DNA from: Mesonia profundi
Lineage (GTDB): Bacteria; Bacteroidota; Bacteroidia; Flavobacteriales; Flavobacteriaceae
Length of the DNA stretch: 38,127 bases
Direction: 5' to 3'
NCBI RefSeq assembly: GCF_031085155.1
Contig: NZ_JAVHUL010000032.1
Coordinates: forward strand, 1 to 38,127
This document shows positions 16,646 through 25,465 of this stretch, piece after piece. How positions within the stretch are numbered: position 1 is the stretch's first letter; each line of letters opens with the position of its first letter. The translations under genes and the position numbers were made by a program. The notes below the pieces were generated by a model, which saw only the letters and a list, made by a program, of their open reading frames with translations, made no database searches and was not told the origin of the DNA.

Positions 16646-17050
16646 TTAAAAAGTAAAAGGGACTTTATATTTTATGGCTCTGGATTTTCCATTAAGATGA
16701 CCCGGTTTCATTTTTGGAATAGCCAAAATGTTACGTTCCGCTTCTTTTTGTAGAAGCTCTCTTCCGCCGCTAGTTTTTAAAATTTTGGTTTCCCCGTTTT
16801 CATCTACTACAAAACTTACAATTACCTTGCTCCCTTTGTCTTCTGCTGTATAGCCTTTGGGGAATTTAAAGTTTTGCTGAATGTGCTTGGCCAACATCTG
16901 GTTAAAACAATTCGATTTTTGTGCGCTATTCTCACATCCTGGCCATACAGGAGCTACTTCTTTAGAAGAAACAGTGTTGCCAGATGCGGTTTGTGAAAAC
17001 CCAAAAGAGGAAGTAAGTAAAACAGTTAAAATGATGACGTATTTTTTCAT
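16646..17050 (-). CDS. Exported TonB C-terminal domain protein
   Basis: The 134-residue protein has a cleavable-looking signal (MKKYVIILTVLLTSSFGFSQ) and then only a TonB_C-type domain: KHIQQNFKFPKGYTAEDKGSKVIVSFVVDENGETKILKTSGG..., with the family's VxFxVDxxG and PxMKPG features. It lacks the Pro-rich spacer and the uncleaved anchor of real TonB, so it is probably a periplasmic relative rather than an energy transducer. A cysteine pair (PGCENSAQKSNCF) is seen. It lies 11 bases after thyA on the same strand, likely co-transcribed. Such small TonB_C proteins are common in Bacteroidota and mostly uncharacterised. Confidence 0.85.
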   Translation of the reverse strand: MKKYVIILTVLLTSSFGFSQTASGNTVSSKEVAPVWPGCENSAQKSNCFNQMLAKHIQQNFKFPKGYTAEDKGSKVIVSFVVDENGETKILKTSGGRELLQKEAERNILAIPKMKPGHLNGKSRAIKYKVPFTF

Positions 17051-17061
17051 AGGATATTTTT

Positions 17062-17886
17062 TTAAATCGCAACCTTAGCTTTAATGTGAGGGTGCGGGTT
17101 GTAGTTTTCTAGTGTAAAGTCTTCAAAAACAAAGCCAAAGATGTCTTTCACCTCCGGATTTAAGAGCATTTTAGGAAGTTCTCGTGCTTCCCGGCTTAAT
17201 TGTAACTCTACTTGTTCTTGGTGGTTGTTATAAATATGGGCGTCTCCAAAAGTATGTATGAAATCTCCGGCTTCATAACCGCAAACCTGAGCCATCATCA
17301 TGGTAAATAAGGCGTAAGAAGCAATGTTGAAAGGCACGCCCAAGAAAATATCGGCGCTGCGTTGGTACAACTGACAAGATAATTTTCCGTTGGCTACATA
17401 AAACTGAAAGAACGCATGGCAAGGCGGTAAGGCTGCTTTTCCGTTGGCTACATTTTCATCAAAAGAAACCGACGTGTCTGGCATCACACTAGGATTCCAA
17501 GCCGAAACCAACATTCTTCTGCTATTGGGATTCTTTTTTAAGGTATCTACAATATCTTGAATCTGATCGATTTCTTCGCCGTTCCAATTTCGCCATTGAT
17601 GACCATACACCGGACCTAAATCGCCATTTTCATCTGCCCATTCGTTCCAAATACGTACCCCATTTTCTTGTAAATACTTTACGTTGGTGTCGCCTTTTAA
17701 AAACCATAAAAGCTCGTGTACAATAGATTTTAAATGAAGCTTTTTAGTGGTAACCATAGGAAATCCTTCGCTTAAGTCAAATCGCATTTGGTAGCCAAAA
17801 ACACTCTTGGTTCCTGTTCCTGTACGGTCTCCCTTTTCGTTTCCGTGTTCTAAAACGTGCTTCAGTAAATCGTGGTATTGCTTCAT
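17062..17886 (-). CDS. thyA: Thymidylate synthase
   Basis: ThyA methylates dUMP to dTMP using methylenetetrahydrofolate and leaves dihydrofolate for FolA. The start at 17886 ([15 protein letters not shown]) is preferred to the 15-codon extension, which runs into a dispersed repeat. The 274 residues include RTGTGT (phosphate), [31 protein letters not shown], the nucleophile C156 in [11 protein letters not shown], and [19 protein letters not shown] short insertion before the nucleophile ([17 protein letters not shown]) is present, longer than in E. coli ThyA. It heads a probable operon with the TonB_C gene. Confidence 0.96.
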   Translation of the reverse strand: MKQYHDLLKHVLEHGNEKGDRTGTGTKSVFGYQMRFDLSEGFPMVTTKKLHLKSIVHELLWFLKGDTNVKYLQENGVRIWNEWADENGDLGPVYGHQWRNWNGEEIDQIQDIVDTLKKNPNSRRMLVSAWNPSVMPDTSVSFDENVANGKAALPPCHAFFQFYVANGKLSCQLYQRSADIFLGVPFNIASYALFTMMMAQVCGYEAGDFIHTFGDAHIYNNHQEQVELQLSREARELPKMLLNPEVKDIFGFVFEDFTLENYNPHPHIKAKVAI

Positions 17887-17926
17887 AGTTTCTTTTTTAT
17901 AGACGTGTTCTAGGGTCGCGTTTTCT

Positions 17927-17986
17927 GGCACTTGCTTTTTTATTTCGTTCTCGATTGAATTCGAATTGACAAAACAAAAAGAGCTC
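17927..17986. repeat. 60-bp dispersed repeat, copy 1 (upstream of thyA)
   Basis: From GGCACTTGCTTTTTT to GACAAAACAAAAAGAGCTC this stretch aligns end to end with 20724-20784; the last 19 bases are identical. It sits 41 bases upstream of thyA. The 291-base gap between thyA and the YceI gene holds no other recognised feature except the promoter element at 18145. Confidence 0.65.
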
Positions 17987-18144
17987 TAATAAATCCTTAA
18001 GACCAAACACAAAAGTATGATTTTATAAGATTATACAATTAAAGTAAAGCGTTAAATCTATTTTTTGAAATTTTAAAAACTTCGAGGTCTTAAATCTTTA
18101 GAGTAACACTGACTTTTGTCATCTATAAGCCTTTATGATCTCCG

Positions 18145-18152
18145 TATTTTTG
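18145..18152 (+). promoter_or_regulatory. -7 element upstream of the YceI gene
   Basis: TATTTTTG matches TAnnTTTG, 25 bases before the ATG at 18178. The nearest TTTG (18115-18118) is 26 bases away, longer than ideal, so the -33 element is uncertain. Confidence 0.4.
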
Positions 18153-18177
18153 TGGTATAAAATCAAAACAAGCAGTT

Positions 18178-18732
18178 ATGAGAAATTTAGCAGTATTTAT
18201 CCTATTTATTTTTCAAGTGGGACAAGCAACTTCACAAAACTTTATAGCAGATGCGGCTAGTTCTAAAATGAGTGTCTCTGGCACCTCTTCTTTGCACGAT
18301 TGGGACTGTCCTGCAGATACTTTTACAGGCAAGTTAAATGCTAATATGGAAAACGGAAAGCTTCAAAGTATCACGAGCTTCCACTTTGAACTGAAAGCAG
18401 AAAGCTTAAAAAGCGGAAAGTCTTTAATGGATAAAAAGATGTACAATGCCCTAAAGACCGATAAAAATCCGCGTATTATTTTTAAAGGGGATGAGGTAGA
18501 GTTAAACGGAGATCAAGTCATTTTTAAAGGAAAAATGACGATCGCAGGAGAAACAAGATCAATCGAAGCTCCCGTAAAAATAAATTATAAAAATGAGGTG
18601 CTTTACGTACAAGGCGAAAAGGCATTTGATTTGACCAGCTTTAAAATTGATCCGCCCAAAGCTATGCTGGGAACCATTAAAACAGGAGATGAAGTAGTGA
18701 TTCATTACAACATTCAACTTAATAATCAGTAA
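18178..18732 (+). CDS. YceI family periplasmic protein
   Basis: YceI proteins form an extended lipocalin-like barrel that can bind isoprenoid or other lipids. The 184 residues begin with a signal peptide (to about SQ at residue 20), then SSLHDWDC, LKSGKSLMDKKMYNALKTDKNPRIIF, MTIAGETRSIEAPV and a C-terminal FKIDPPKAMLGTIKTGDEV, all typical. The porin gene starts 11 bases downstream, so they are probably co-transcribed, and a divergent relative follows at 20136. Ligand unknown. Confidence 0.9.
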   Translation: MRNLAVFILFIFQVGQATSQNFIADAASSKMSVSGTSSLHDWDCPADTFTGKLNANMENGKLQSITSFHFELKAESLKSGKSLMDKKMYNALKTDKNPRIIFKGDEVELNGDQVIFKGKMTIAGETRSIEAPVKINYKNEVLYVQGEKAFDLTSFKIDPPKAMLGTIKTGDEVVIHYNIQLNNQ

Positions 18733-18743
18733 AAAACAATAAA

Positions 18744-20030
18744 ATGAAAAAGTTCAGTAACTATTTGGTAGTCGCTTTAGTAGCATTAATGGCTACCTCT
18801 ATTCAGGCACAAAAAATAAATTTTGATCGGGATTTAGATAATTTTAGATATCCAGATCAAAGGGGAATCAACGTTTTTGAGTCTCCAAAAGATACTACAA
18901 GTACTTTTGATGGAGTAAATGTTAGAGTGGGAGGGGCTTTTGCGCTTCAATTTCAAGCCATATCGAATGAGAATGCGAACCTTGCAGGCTATGAAATTAA
19001 ATCTGCCGGAGATAATTTTAATTTAGCTACCGCAAATATGGATTTAGACGTAGAGCTTTACGATGGGTTGAGATTGCATTTACGTACCTATCTATCTTCA
19101 CGTCATCACAATGAACCTTATGTAAAAGGAGGGTATTTGTTAATAGATAAGTTAGACTTTGTAAGTGAAGGTTTTTTAGAAGAATTTATGCAGTACACGA
19201 CTATAAAAGTTGGGCATATGGAAAACAACTATGGTGATGCTCACTTTAGAAGATCTGATAATGCACAAGCGCTTTACAATCCTTTTGTAGGAAACTTAAT
19301 TATGGATGCTTTCACGACGGAAGTTGGGGCAGAAGTTTATTATAGAAGAGAAGGATTTATAGGAATGCTTGGGTTTACTAACGGAAAATTAAACCAGTCT
19401 GTAGAAGAAAATGCTAAGGGTAAAACGGGTGGAGCTTCCTTTTTGGCTAAACTAGGCTACGATAAGCAAATCAATAATGATCTGCGTTTAAGATTAACGG
19501 GGTCTCTATACAATACAGGTTACGTTCCCAATTCTTACTTATATAGTGCAGATAGAGCAGGAGCTAGATATTATGGCTTAATGCAAGGTGCAGCCGCAAG
19601 TGGAGATGACTTTAGAGCTTCACGTTACGATCCAGCATTAGCCAATAAGATTACAGCGGTAATGATTAATCCTTTTGTGAAATATGGCGGATTAGAATTC
19701 TTTGGAACCATAGAAATGGCAAAGGGTAAAGCAGCTGCCGAGGCAGAAGAAAGAACCGTAAATCAATATGCAGGAGAGCTTATTTATAGATTCGGAAATA
19801 ATGAAAATATTTATGTGGGCGGAAGATATAACTTGGTTGATGCCGAAGATATTTCTGGAGAAGATGTGACTATAGATAGAATTCAATTCGCGGCAGGCTG
19901 GTTTATGACTAAAAATATTTTAGTAAAAGCAGAGTATGTGATTCAAAATTATAATGACTTTGGAGCCAACAGTATCTTGAATGAAGGTAAATTTGACGGA
20001 GCTATGTTAGAAGCGGTCATCTCATTTTAA
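18744..20030 (+). CDS. Outer-membrane porin-like beta-barrel protein
   Basis: The 428-residue product has a signal peptide (MKKFSNYLVVALVALMATSIQAQ, cut near residue 23) and alternating beta-strand composition throughout (DGVNVRVGGAFALQFQA, LRLHLRTYLSSRHH, NIYVGGRYNLVDAED, NILVKAEYVIQNYND), ending in ...LEAVISF with a terminal Phe, the usual outer-membrane insertion signal. It resembles phosphate-selective-porin-like Bacteroidota barrels, but the substrate cannot be read. It lies in a unit with the upstream YceI gene. A hairpin at 20047-20083 follows. Confidence 0.82.
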   Translation: MKKFSNYLVVALVALMATSIQAQKINFDRDLDNFRYPDQRGINVFESPKDTTSTFDGVNVRVGGAFALQFQAISNENANLAGYEIKSAGDNFNLATANMDLDVELYDGLRLHLRTYLSSRHHNEPYVKGGYLLIDKLDFVSEGFLEEFMQYTTIKVGHMENNYGDAHFRRSDNAQALYNPFVGNLIMDAFTTEVGAEVYYRREGFIGMLGFTNGKLNQSVEENAKGKTGGASFLAKLGYDKQINNDLRLRLTGSLYNTGYVPNSYLYSADRAGARYYGLMQGAAASGDDFRASRYDPALANKITAVMINPFVKYGGLEFFGTIEMAKGKAAAEAEERTVNQYAGELIYRFGNNENIYVGGRYNLVDAEDISGEDVTIDRIQFAAGWFMTKNILVKAEYVIQNYNDFGANSILNEGKFDGAMLEAVISF

Positions 20031-20046
20031 TCCATTTTATGATAAA

Positions 20047-20083
20047 CACAAGCAGTACAGGTATAGCGCTTGTACTGCTTGTG
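20047..20083 (+). terminator. Hairpin after the porin gene
   Basis: A 13-bp perfect stem (20047-20059 with 20071-20083) has an 11-base loop, 16 bases past the porin stop, followed by CTTTAAT. The T-tract is weak, so it may only partly terminate or stabilise the message. Confidence 0.5.
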
Positions 20084-20135
20084 CTTTAATACCAATTCTA
20101 TTTTAATAAAATTGATATAACTCAACTAAAAACTT

Positions 20136-20663
20136 ATGAAAGCAATTTTTTTTCTTCTAGGTTTATTTTTCATGGGTCTTGGGGTTCAAGAAATCAAGGC
20201 GCAAGCAGAGGTCGTAGTGAATATCAAAACGAACGTCAATCAGTTTAGTTGCGAGAGCAAGGGCTTAACTAAAGAACATTTAAGCAAATACGAATGCTAT
20301 CATGAAATTTTGATTCCTGTAATTGATTTTGATTGTCCCAAAAAAATGATGGAACGTGATCTCCAAAAGCTTTTCGAAGCCCATAAATATCCCGAAATCC
20401 AGCTATTTCTAGAGCCTCAACCCATCAATTCAGCATCTCCAAAAACAAAAATTGCTATACGCATTAAGGAAATTTTGCAGAAATATGAAGTGGACTTAAT
20501 CAAAACCACCACCAACGGAAAATCTTTTTATACCGGCAATCAGGTGATTTCTTTGGCCAATTATGACTTAGAACCGCCTACCAAAGCCTTGGGTTTGGTA
20601 AAAGTGAGCGATGAGGTGAAGATAGAATTTAAAATTCCAGAACACTTCTTGGTTCATCCTTAA
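20136..20663 (+). CDS. Divergent YceI-like exported protein
   Basis: The 175-residue protein has a signal peptide (to about KAQ, residue 23). Its tail DLEPPTKALGLVKVSDEVKIEFKI aligns with KIDPPKAMLGTIKTGDEVVIHYNI of the YceI protein two genes upstream. FDCPKKMMERDLQKLFEAHKYPEIQLFL matches the YceI region with LMDKKMYNALKTDKNPRIIFK. The SSLHDW motif is replaced by VNQFSCESKGL. I infer a diverged YceI-fold protein, perhaps working with the same porin. It may be expressed through the porin terminator or from its own start region. Confidence 0.7.
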   Translation: MKAIFFLLGLFFMGLGVQEIKAQAEVVVNIKTNVNQFSCESKGLTKEHLSKYECYHEILIPVIDFDCPKKMMERDLQKLFEAHKYPEIQLFLEPQPINSASPKTKIAIRIKEILQKYEVDLIKTTTNGKSFYTGNQVISLANYDLEPPTKALGLVKVSDEVKIEFKIPEHFLVHP

Positions 20664-21107
20664 TTTTTAGGAATGAATTTTTTGGGCGTTCCATCGGGCT
20701 TCTCAGCCCTCTGGCGGGCTTTCGGCACTCGCTTTTTTGTTTTGTTTCTCGACTCCGCTCGAAACGACAAAACAAAAAGAGCTCAAACAAAGCCTCAATC
20801 CCTAACGCAAACTCTAGCTTGAAACCTAAGAAAAGATAAAATTTGAGCTAAGAACTCACAAGATAAATGCTGAAAATTCCGCGAAAGCGATGTTGTTTTA
20901 AAGATGTTTATTCTTTTATTACATATCCGTTTAGTGTCCAGTGTAATAAAATAATAGTGTTAATGTCACTTCGAGCCTTTCGTCTTCCCGCCAGAATAAA
21001 TTCTTTCGGACTGGCGCTCTCCCGAAGCTTCGGGAGTGACAAAAACTAGTTTGAGGAATGAAAGCGGATATACAATTCTTTTATATTAAGAAACGAAAAT
21101 AATAAAA
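20664..21107. other. 444-base repeat-rich spacer without a gene
   Basis: No credible gene is present; a 60-codon frame at 20867 is only repeat DNA. It contains GGGCGTTCCATCGGG (from about 20687) with a GGCGGGCTTTCGGC stretch, the 60-bp repeat copy at 20724-20784, and, from about 20964, GTCACTTCGAGC ... CTCCCGAAGCTTCGGGAGTGAC, a long imperfect palindrome. It looks like several short dispersed elements that accumulated between two convergent units. Confidence 0.7.
20724..20784. repeat. 60-bp dispersed repeat, copy 2
   Basis: This copy aligns with 17927-17986. Here it is strongly palindromic: TTTTTGTTTTGT (20734-20745) pairs with ACAAAACAAAAA (20767-20778), with CTCGA...TCGA inside. Confidence 0.65.
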
Positions 21108-22796
21108 TTACCCAATAATCATCCCAGCAATCGTAGCTGAAAGCAGCGAAGCTAAAGTTCCTCCAATCACGGCTTTTAATCCGAATTTAGAAAGGGTTTT
21201 ACGTTGTCCTGGCGCTAAAGAGCCAATTCCTCCTAACTGGATCCCGATAGAGGCAAAATTCGCAAATCCGCAGAGCATATAAGTCGCCATAATAATCGAC
21301 TTCTCATAAGTAAGACTCAGGGCTGTTGTAGGATCTTTTAAATCGGCCAATTGAATGTAACCTACAAACTCACTTGCAGCAAGCTTGATTCCTAAAAGTT
21401 GTCCCATAAGCATAACGTCTTCTTTGGCAACACCCACCAACCACATGAGCGGAGAAAAAACAGTTCCTAGAATCGCTTCTATAGAAAAACTTTTATACGG
21501 AGTATTAGCCGCTAAAAACGGATTGATATGCGTCCATTCCCCAATTTTCCCAAAGCCGTAATTGATCATTGCGATTAACGCGACAAAAACCAAAAGCATC
21601 GCGCCTACATTGGCTGCGAGTTTAAGACCTTCGGTAGTTCCATTAGCAATGGCATCTAAGATATTGGTTCCTATTTTGTCTTCAGAAACTTCTACGTTGG
21701 TATTGATTTTTTCTTGTTGGGGATATAATATTTTTGAAACAATAATTGCTCCGGGTGCCGCCATCACCGATGCGGCTAATAAATGCTTCGCAAATTCTAA
21801 GCGAACCACAGGATCGTCGCCGCCTAAAAAACCAATGTAGGCTGCTAACACTCCACCGGCTACAGTGGCCATTCCTCCAACCATCACCAAAAGAATTTCA
21901 GATTTGGTCATGCGTTCTAGGTAAGCTTTAATCATAAGAGGAGCTTCGGTTTGTCCCAAGAAAATGTTTCCTGCAACACTTAAACTCTCTGCACCAGAGA
22001 TGCCCATTAATTTGGTAAGAACCCACGCCAAGCCTTTAACCACCACCTGAATCACTCCTAAATAAAAAAGTATAGAGGTTAAAGCCGAAAAGAAGATCAC
22101 AGTAGGTAAGACCTGAAAGAGGAAAATAAAACCAAAACTTTCTACATCCATCATTCCGCCGAGTAAGAATTCACTTCCGGCAGCGGTAAAATCTAATATT
22201 TTCACGAATATTTTTCCGACAAATTCAAAAGTAACTTGTACCCAATAAACTCTTAAAACTCCGTAAGCCAATAAGAGCTGAATGGCTAAGCCCACTCCAA
22301 CAGTTTTCCAGTTGATGGCTTTTCTATTGCTGCTTAGTAGGAAGGCTATCAGTAATAAGGAGAGCATTCCTAGGGCTCCGCGCCAAAAACTTTGAAACGT
22401 AAAGCCTTTACTTTTAATAATATTTTTAGAAGGGGTAAGAAGTGTTTGTTTAGCGACAGAATTTACTTGAGAAAGCTGTATTTCTTTGTTGTTCTCCATC
22501 AGCGTAAGCGTAGAATCTGTAAGCGTAGAAATTTTAAATTTCCTGATGCTATCTTGTGGCTGATCGTAAAAAAAGAGCAAGAGTTTATTTTGCAAAAGGT
22601 AATTTCCCTTTGCAGAAAGGCTGTCGTTATCTTTAAAACGGTACTGAAAAACGCCACTTTCAAGATTAAGTTGATCAAAATCTACCGCTGCGTTTTGGGT
22701 ATCACTGATTTCCCAATCTTTTTCTATACTTTGTGCTTGGGCAAAACCTAAGCTCAACATAGAAAAGAAGAAAATAATTTGTAATTGTCTTCTCAT
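21108..22796 (-). CDS. Concentrative nucleoside transporter (NupC family) with N-terminal exported domain
   Basis: CNT family members import nucleosides with Na+ or H+. The start at 22796 (MRRQLQIIFFFSMLSLGFAQAQ) gives a signal-like N-terminus, preferred to nine extra codons. Residues about 25-130 form a small beta-rich, lipocalin-like exported domain (FDQLNLESGVFQYRF, SAKGNYLLQNKLLLFF, LTDSTLTLMENN). The transporter part follows from about 145, with the CNT signatures NIFLGQTEAPL and MLCGFANFASIGIQLGGIGSLAPGQR. At 562 residues it is longer than plain NupC (about 400) because of the extra domain. It begins 4 bases after the bifunctional nuclease gene and should be co-transcribed. Confidence 0.9.
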   Translation of the reverse strand: MRRQLQIIFFFSMLSLGFAQAQSIEKDWEISDTQNAAVDFDQLNLESGVFQYRFKDNDSLSAKGNYLLQNKLLLFFYDQPQDSIRKFKISTLTDSTLTLMENNKEIQLSQVNSVAKQTLLTPSKNIIKSKGFTFQSFWRGALGMLSLLLIAFLLSSNRKAINWKTVGVGLAIQLLLAYGVLRVYWVQVTFEFVGKIFVKILDFTAAGSEFLLGGMMDVESFGFIFLFQVLPTVIFFSALTSILFYLGVIQVVVKGLAWVLTKLMGISGAESLSVAGNIFLGQTEAPLMIKAYLERMTKSEILLVMVGGMATVAGGVLAAYIGFLGGDDPVVRLEFAKHLLAASVMAAPGAIIVSKILYPQQEKINTNVEVSEDKIGTNILDAIANGTTEGLKLAANVGAMLLVFVALIAMINYGFGKIGEWTHINPFLAANTPYKSFSIEAILGTVFSPLMWLVGVAKEDVMLMGQLLGIKLAASEFVGYIQLADLKDPTTALSLTYEKSIIMATYMLCGFANFASIGIQLGGIGSLAPGQRKTLSKFGLKAVIGGTLASLLSATIAGMIIG

Positions 22797-22800
22797 GAAA

Positions 22801-23442
22801 TTATTTCCTTTTTGAAATCTCATCTCTTAATCGTGCGGCTTCTTCATAATCTTCTTTCTTTACCGCTTTTTCTAAATCCTTTTCTAATTCTTGAATTGAT
22901 TTTTTTGGGGTAGCACTTTCGGGAGTAACATCTTCAATATTGCTATCTTCATCAAAGTCTTCATTGATGATGAGTTCGGTATCTTGTAGGGGATCTTTAT
23001 CTAGATCATCATCTTCTTCGTCCTCATCGGTTTTAAGATAAATCCCTGCTTTTTCAAGTATATTCTGATAGGTAAAAATAGGTGCTTTAAATCTTAACGC
23101 TAAGGCAATCGCATCGCTAGTTCTCGCATCTATAATTTCTTCAATTTTATCACGTTCACATATAAGACTAGAGTAAAAAACCCCATCTACCAATTTATGA
23201 ATGATAACCTGTTTTACTTTTATAGAAAAGCGATCTGAAAAACTTTTAAAAAGATCGTGCGTTAAAGGTCTTGGTGGTCTTATGTCTTTCTCTAAAGCAA
23301 TGGCAATAGATTGTGCCTCAAATGCACCAATGACTATAGGGAGCTGCCTTTTACCATCCATTTCACTTAGCAATAATGCATAAGCGCCATTTTGGGTTTG
23401 GCTGTAAGAAATTCCTTTAATAGTTAAACGCACTAAATTCAT
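22801..23442 (-). CDS. Bifunctional nuclease (DUF151) with C-terminal UVR motif
   Basis: The 213 residues start with the DUF151 domain (about 1-135): QNGAYALLLSEMDGKRQLPIVIG, IALEKDIRPPRPLTHDL, DARTSDAIALALRFKAPIFT. An acidic linker follows (EDEEDDDLDKDP...). The tail IQELEKDLEKAVKKEDYEEAARLRDEI is a UvrB/UvrC (UVR) interaction motif. Relatives in plants and bacteria have reported RNase and DNase activity; the role here is unknown. It is first gene of a pair with the nucleoside transporter, which could suggest nucleotide salvage, but this is inference. Confidence 0.9.
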   Translation of the reverse strand: MNLVRLTIKGISYSQTQNGAYALLLSEMDGKRQLPIVIGAFEAQSIAIALEKDIRPPRPLTHDLFKSFSDRFSIKVKQVIIHKLVDGVFYSSLICERDKIEEIIDARTSDAIALALRFKAPIFTYQNILEKAGIYLKTDEDEEDDDLDKDPLQDTELIINEDFDEDSNIEDVTPESATPKKSIQELEKDLEKAVKKEDYEEAARLRDEISKRK

Positions 23443-23461
23443 ATCTCAAAAAATAATAAAT

Positions 23462-23502
23462 AAAAAAGCGGTCTAAATAAGGACATAACATATTTAGACC
23501 GC
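23462..23502 (-). terminator. Terminator of the etfBA operon
   Basis: GCGGTCTAAATA (23468-23479) pairs perfectly with TATTTAGACCGC (23491-23502). On the minus strand it is followed by six T (A23462-A23467). It lies 29 bases past the etfA stop and ahead of the nuclease gene. Confidence 0.85.
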
Positions 23503-23531
23503 CCTTTAAATCAGGGCACAATTTATAAAAA

Positions 23532-24500
23532 TTATGCGTTATTCGCCTTAAATTCCTTTAATTTTTCTATAAGTTTAGGTACAACTTCAAAAGCATCACC
23601 CACAACTCCATAATCTGCCGCCTTAAAGAAAGGAGCTTCTGGATCGTTGTTAATCACTACTTTGGTTTTGGAGGCACTAATTCCTGCTAAGTGCTGAATA
23701 GCACCAGAGATTCCTACTGCGATATACAAATTAGAAGCTACAGGTTTTCCTGTTTGCCCTACGTGTTCCCCATGAGGTCTCCAGCCCATATCACTTACCG
23801 GTTTAGAGCAAGCGGTTGCAGCTCCAAGAACTTCGGCAAGCTCTTCAATCATTCCCCAATTTTCGGGACCTTTTAAACCTCTACCTCCAGAGACTACAAT
23901 TTCTGCATCTGCAATCGTTACTTTATCTGTTGCTTTATCTACCGACTGTACATTTACGGTGAAATCTCCTTCGGCTAAAGAAGGGGAAAAGTCTTCTATA
24001 GTTGCTTCGGTATTGTCTTCTTTTAATCCGTAGGCATTTTTAGAAACGCCAATAAGCTTTACATCTGTAGTGATGTTGGTAAAATTGAATGCTTTATTGG
24101 TAAAAGCAGTTCTCTTTACTTGAAAAGGCTCTGTGCTTGTAGGTAATTCTACCACGTTAGAAGCATAACCTGCTTCTAAATCTACCGCCAAAATTGGAGC
24201 GATATACTTATCGTTTGCAGTTTGTCCTATGACAACTACCTTAGCATCTTCATTTTTTGCCGCTTGTGCAATCGCATCCGCGTAAGCTTCAGCATTAAAT
24301 TTAGCTAACTTATCACTAGATACATTTAATACTTTAGCAACTCCGTAAGTTCCTAAGGAAGCATTATCCTCTGCATTGATGCTTATGGCAGTAACGCTAG
24401 TGCCTAATTGATCTGCAACTCCTTTTGCGTAAGAAGCAGCTTCATAAGAGGCTTTTTTAAATTTTCCGTTTTCGGATTCTATATATACTAAAACTGACAT
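23532..24500 (-). CDS. etfA: Electron transfer flavoprotein, alpha subunit
   Basis: EtfA binds FAD and with EtfB carries electrons from acyl-CoA dehydrogenases to ETF:quinone oxidoreductase. The 322 residues include the FAD-binding C-terminal domain with SGGRGLKGPENWGMIEELAE, ...GEHVGQTGKPVASNLYIAVGISGAIQHLAG and INNDPEAPFFKAADYGVVGD. The gene lies 51 bases after etfB on the same strand and is closed by the terminator at 23462-23502. Confidence 0.96.
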   Translation of the reverse strand: MSVLVYIESENGKFKKASYEAASYAKGVADQLGTSVTAISINAEDNASLGTYGVAKVLNVSSDKLAKFNAEAYADAIAQAAKNEDAKVVVIGQTANDKYIAPILAVDLEAGYASNVVELPTSTEPFQVKRTAFTNKAFNFTNITTDVKLIGVSKNAYGLKEDNTEATIEDFSPSLAEGDFTVNVQSVDKATDKVTIADAEIVVSGGRGLKGPENWGMIEELAEVLGAATACSKPVSDMGWRPHGEHVGQTGKPVASNLYIAVGISGAIQHLAGISASKTKVVINNDPEAPFFKAADYGVVGDAFEVVPKLIEKLKEFKANNA

Positions 24501-24551
24501 GTTTTTATTTTTAAAGTTTATAAAATTAATTGATTTAACGCACTCAAAAGC

Positions 24552-25298
24552 TTAGATTACTTTTGCTTCGTTATGCAACAAGTCAACTAATTCGTCAAGA
24601 TTATCTTCCGCAACTAATTTTATATCTCCTTTAGGAGCAGGTTTTTCAAATTTTTCAGAAGAAGTATAGGTGTGGGCGCTTGCAGGCTCAACTACGTTTA
24701 AAGGTTTTTTCCTAGCCATCATAATTCCTCGCATATTTGGAATCTTAAGATCGCTTTCTTCTACCAATCCTTTTTGACCTCCAATCACCAAAGGTAAACT
24801 TGCCGTAAGGGTTTCTTTACCGCCGTCAATTTCTCTAATTGCAGTCGCTTTATCCCCTTCTACTTCTAAGCTTACGCAGGTATTTACGAAATTAGCTTCT
24901 AAGATTTTGGCCATCATTCCCGGTACCATTCCTCCATTGTAATCAATAGATTCTCTTCCTGCGATGATTAAATCATAAGCGCCGTCTTTGGCTACTTTTG
25001 CTAATTCTTTAGCGACTTGAAAGCCATCTTTAGCTTCGGTATTTACTCTAATTGCATTATCTGCACCAATGGCAAGTGCTTTTCTTAATGTAGGCTCCGT
25101 TTCGGCTCCACCAACATTAACAACATCTACACTGGCTCCTTGTTTTTCTTTGAACCACATCGCGCGAGTTAGTCCAAACTCATCGTTAGGGTTAATTACA
25201 AACTGAACGCCATTAGTGTCAAACTTGGTATCCCCATCAGTGAAATTTATCTTTGATGTGGTATCTGGTACGTGACTTATACAGACTAATATTTTCAT
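24552..25298 (-). CDS. etfB: Electron transfer flavoprotein, beta subunit
   Basis: EtfB pairs with EtfA and binds AMP. The 248 residues start MKILVCISHVPDTTSKINF and contain FVINPNDEFGLTRA, LAIGADNAIRVN, the AGRESIDYNGGMVPGMMA motif for AMP and PNMRGIMMARKKPL near the end. It is the first gene of the etfBA operon and is divergent from pdhB, 167 bases away. Confidence 0.96.
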   Translation of the reverse strand: MKILVCISHVPDTTSKINFTDGDTKFDTNGVQFVINPNDEFGLTRAMWFKEKQGASVDVVNVGGAETEPTLRKALAIGADNAIRVNTEAKDGFQVAKELAKVAKDGAYDLIIAGRESIDYNGGMVPGMMAKILEANFVNTCVSLEVEGDKATAIREIDGGKETLTASLPLVIGGQKGLVEESDLKIPNMRGIMMARKKPLNVVEPASAHTYTSSEKFEKPAPKGDIKLVAEDNLDELVDLLHNEAKVI

Positions 25299-25426
25299 GT
25301 GTTCTATAGTTTTTTTTTGTAAAATTTAAAAATTGTATTGCGAAGATAAGAAAATATACTTAAAAATACTATGCTTGCATAACAACTTTTTCCTGAAAAG
25401 TTATAGTATTTAGGCATGTGAATGTT

Positions 25427-25434
25427 TACTTTTG
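25427..25434 (+). promoter_or_regulatory. -7 element upstream of pdhB
   Basis: TACTTTTG matches TAnnTTTG and lies 31 bases before the ATG at 25466. I see no clear TTTG at the expected -33 distance. Confidence 0.45.
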
Positions 25435-25465
25435 CGTTGGTTAAAAATTATAGACAACAGTTATC

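Noticed and set aside
16646-17050. True TonB energy transducer
   Set aside because: It has a cleavable signal and no Pro-rich spacer, and no exbB or exbD lies near.
20867-21049. 60-codon open frame in the 20.7-21.1 kb spacer
   Set aside because: It runs through the dispersed palindromes, has no signal, domain or neighbour context, and reads as repeat DNA.
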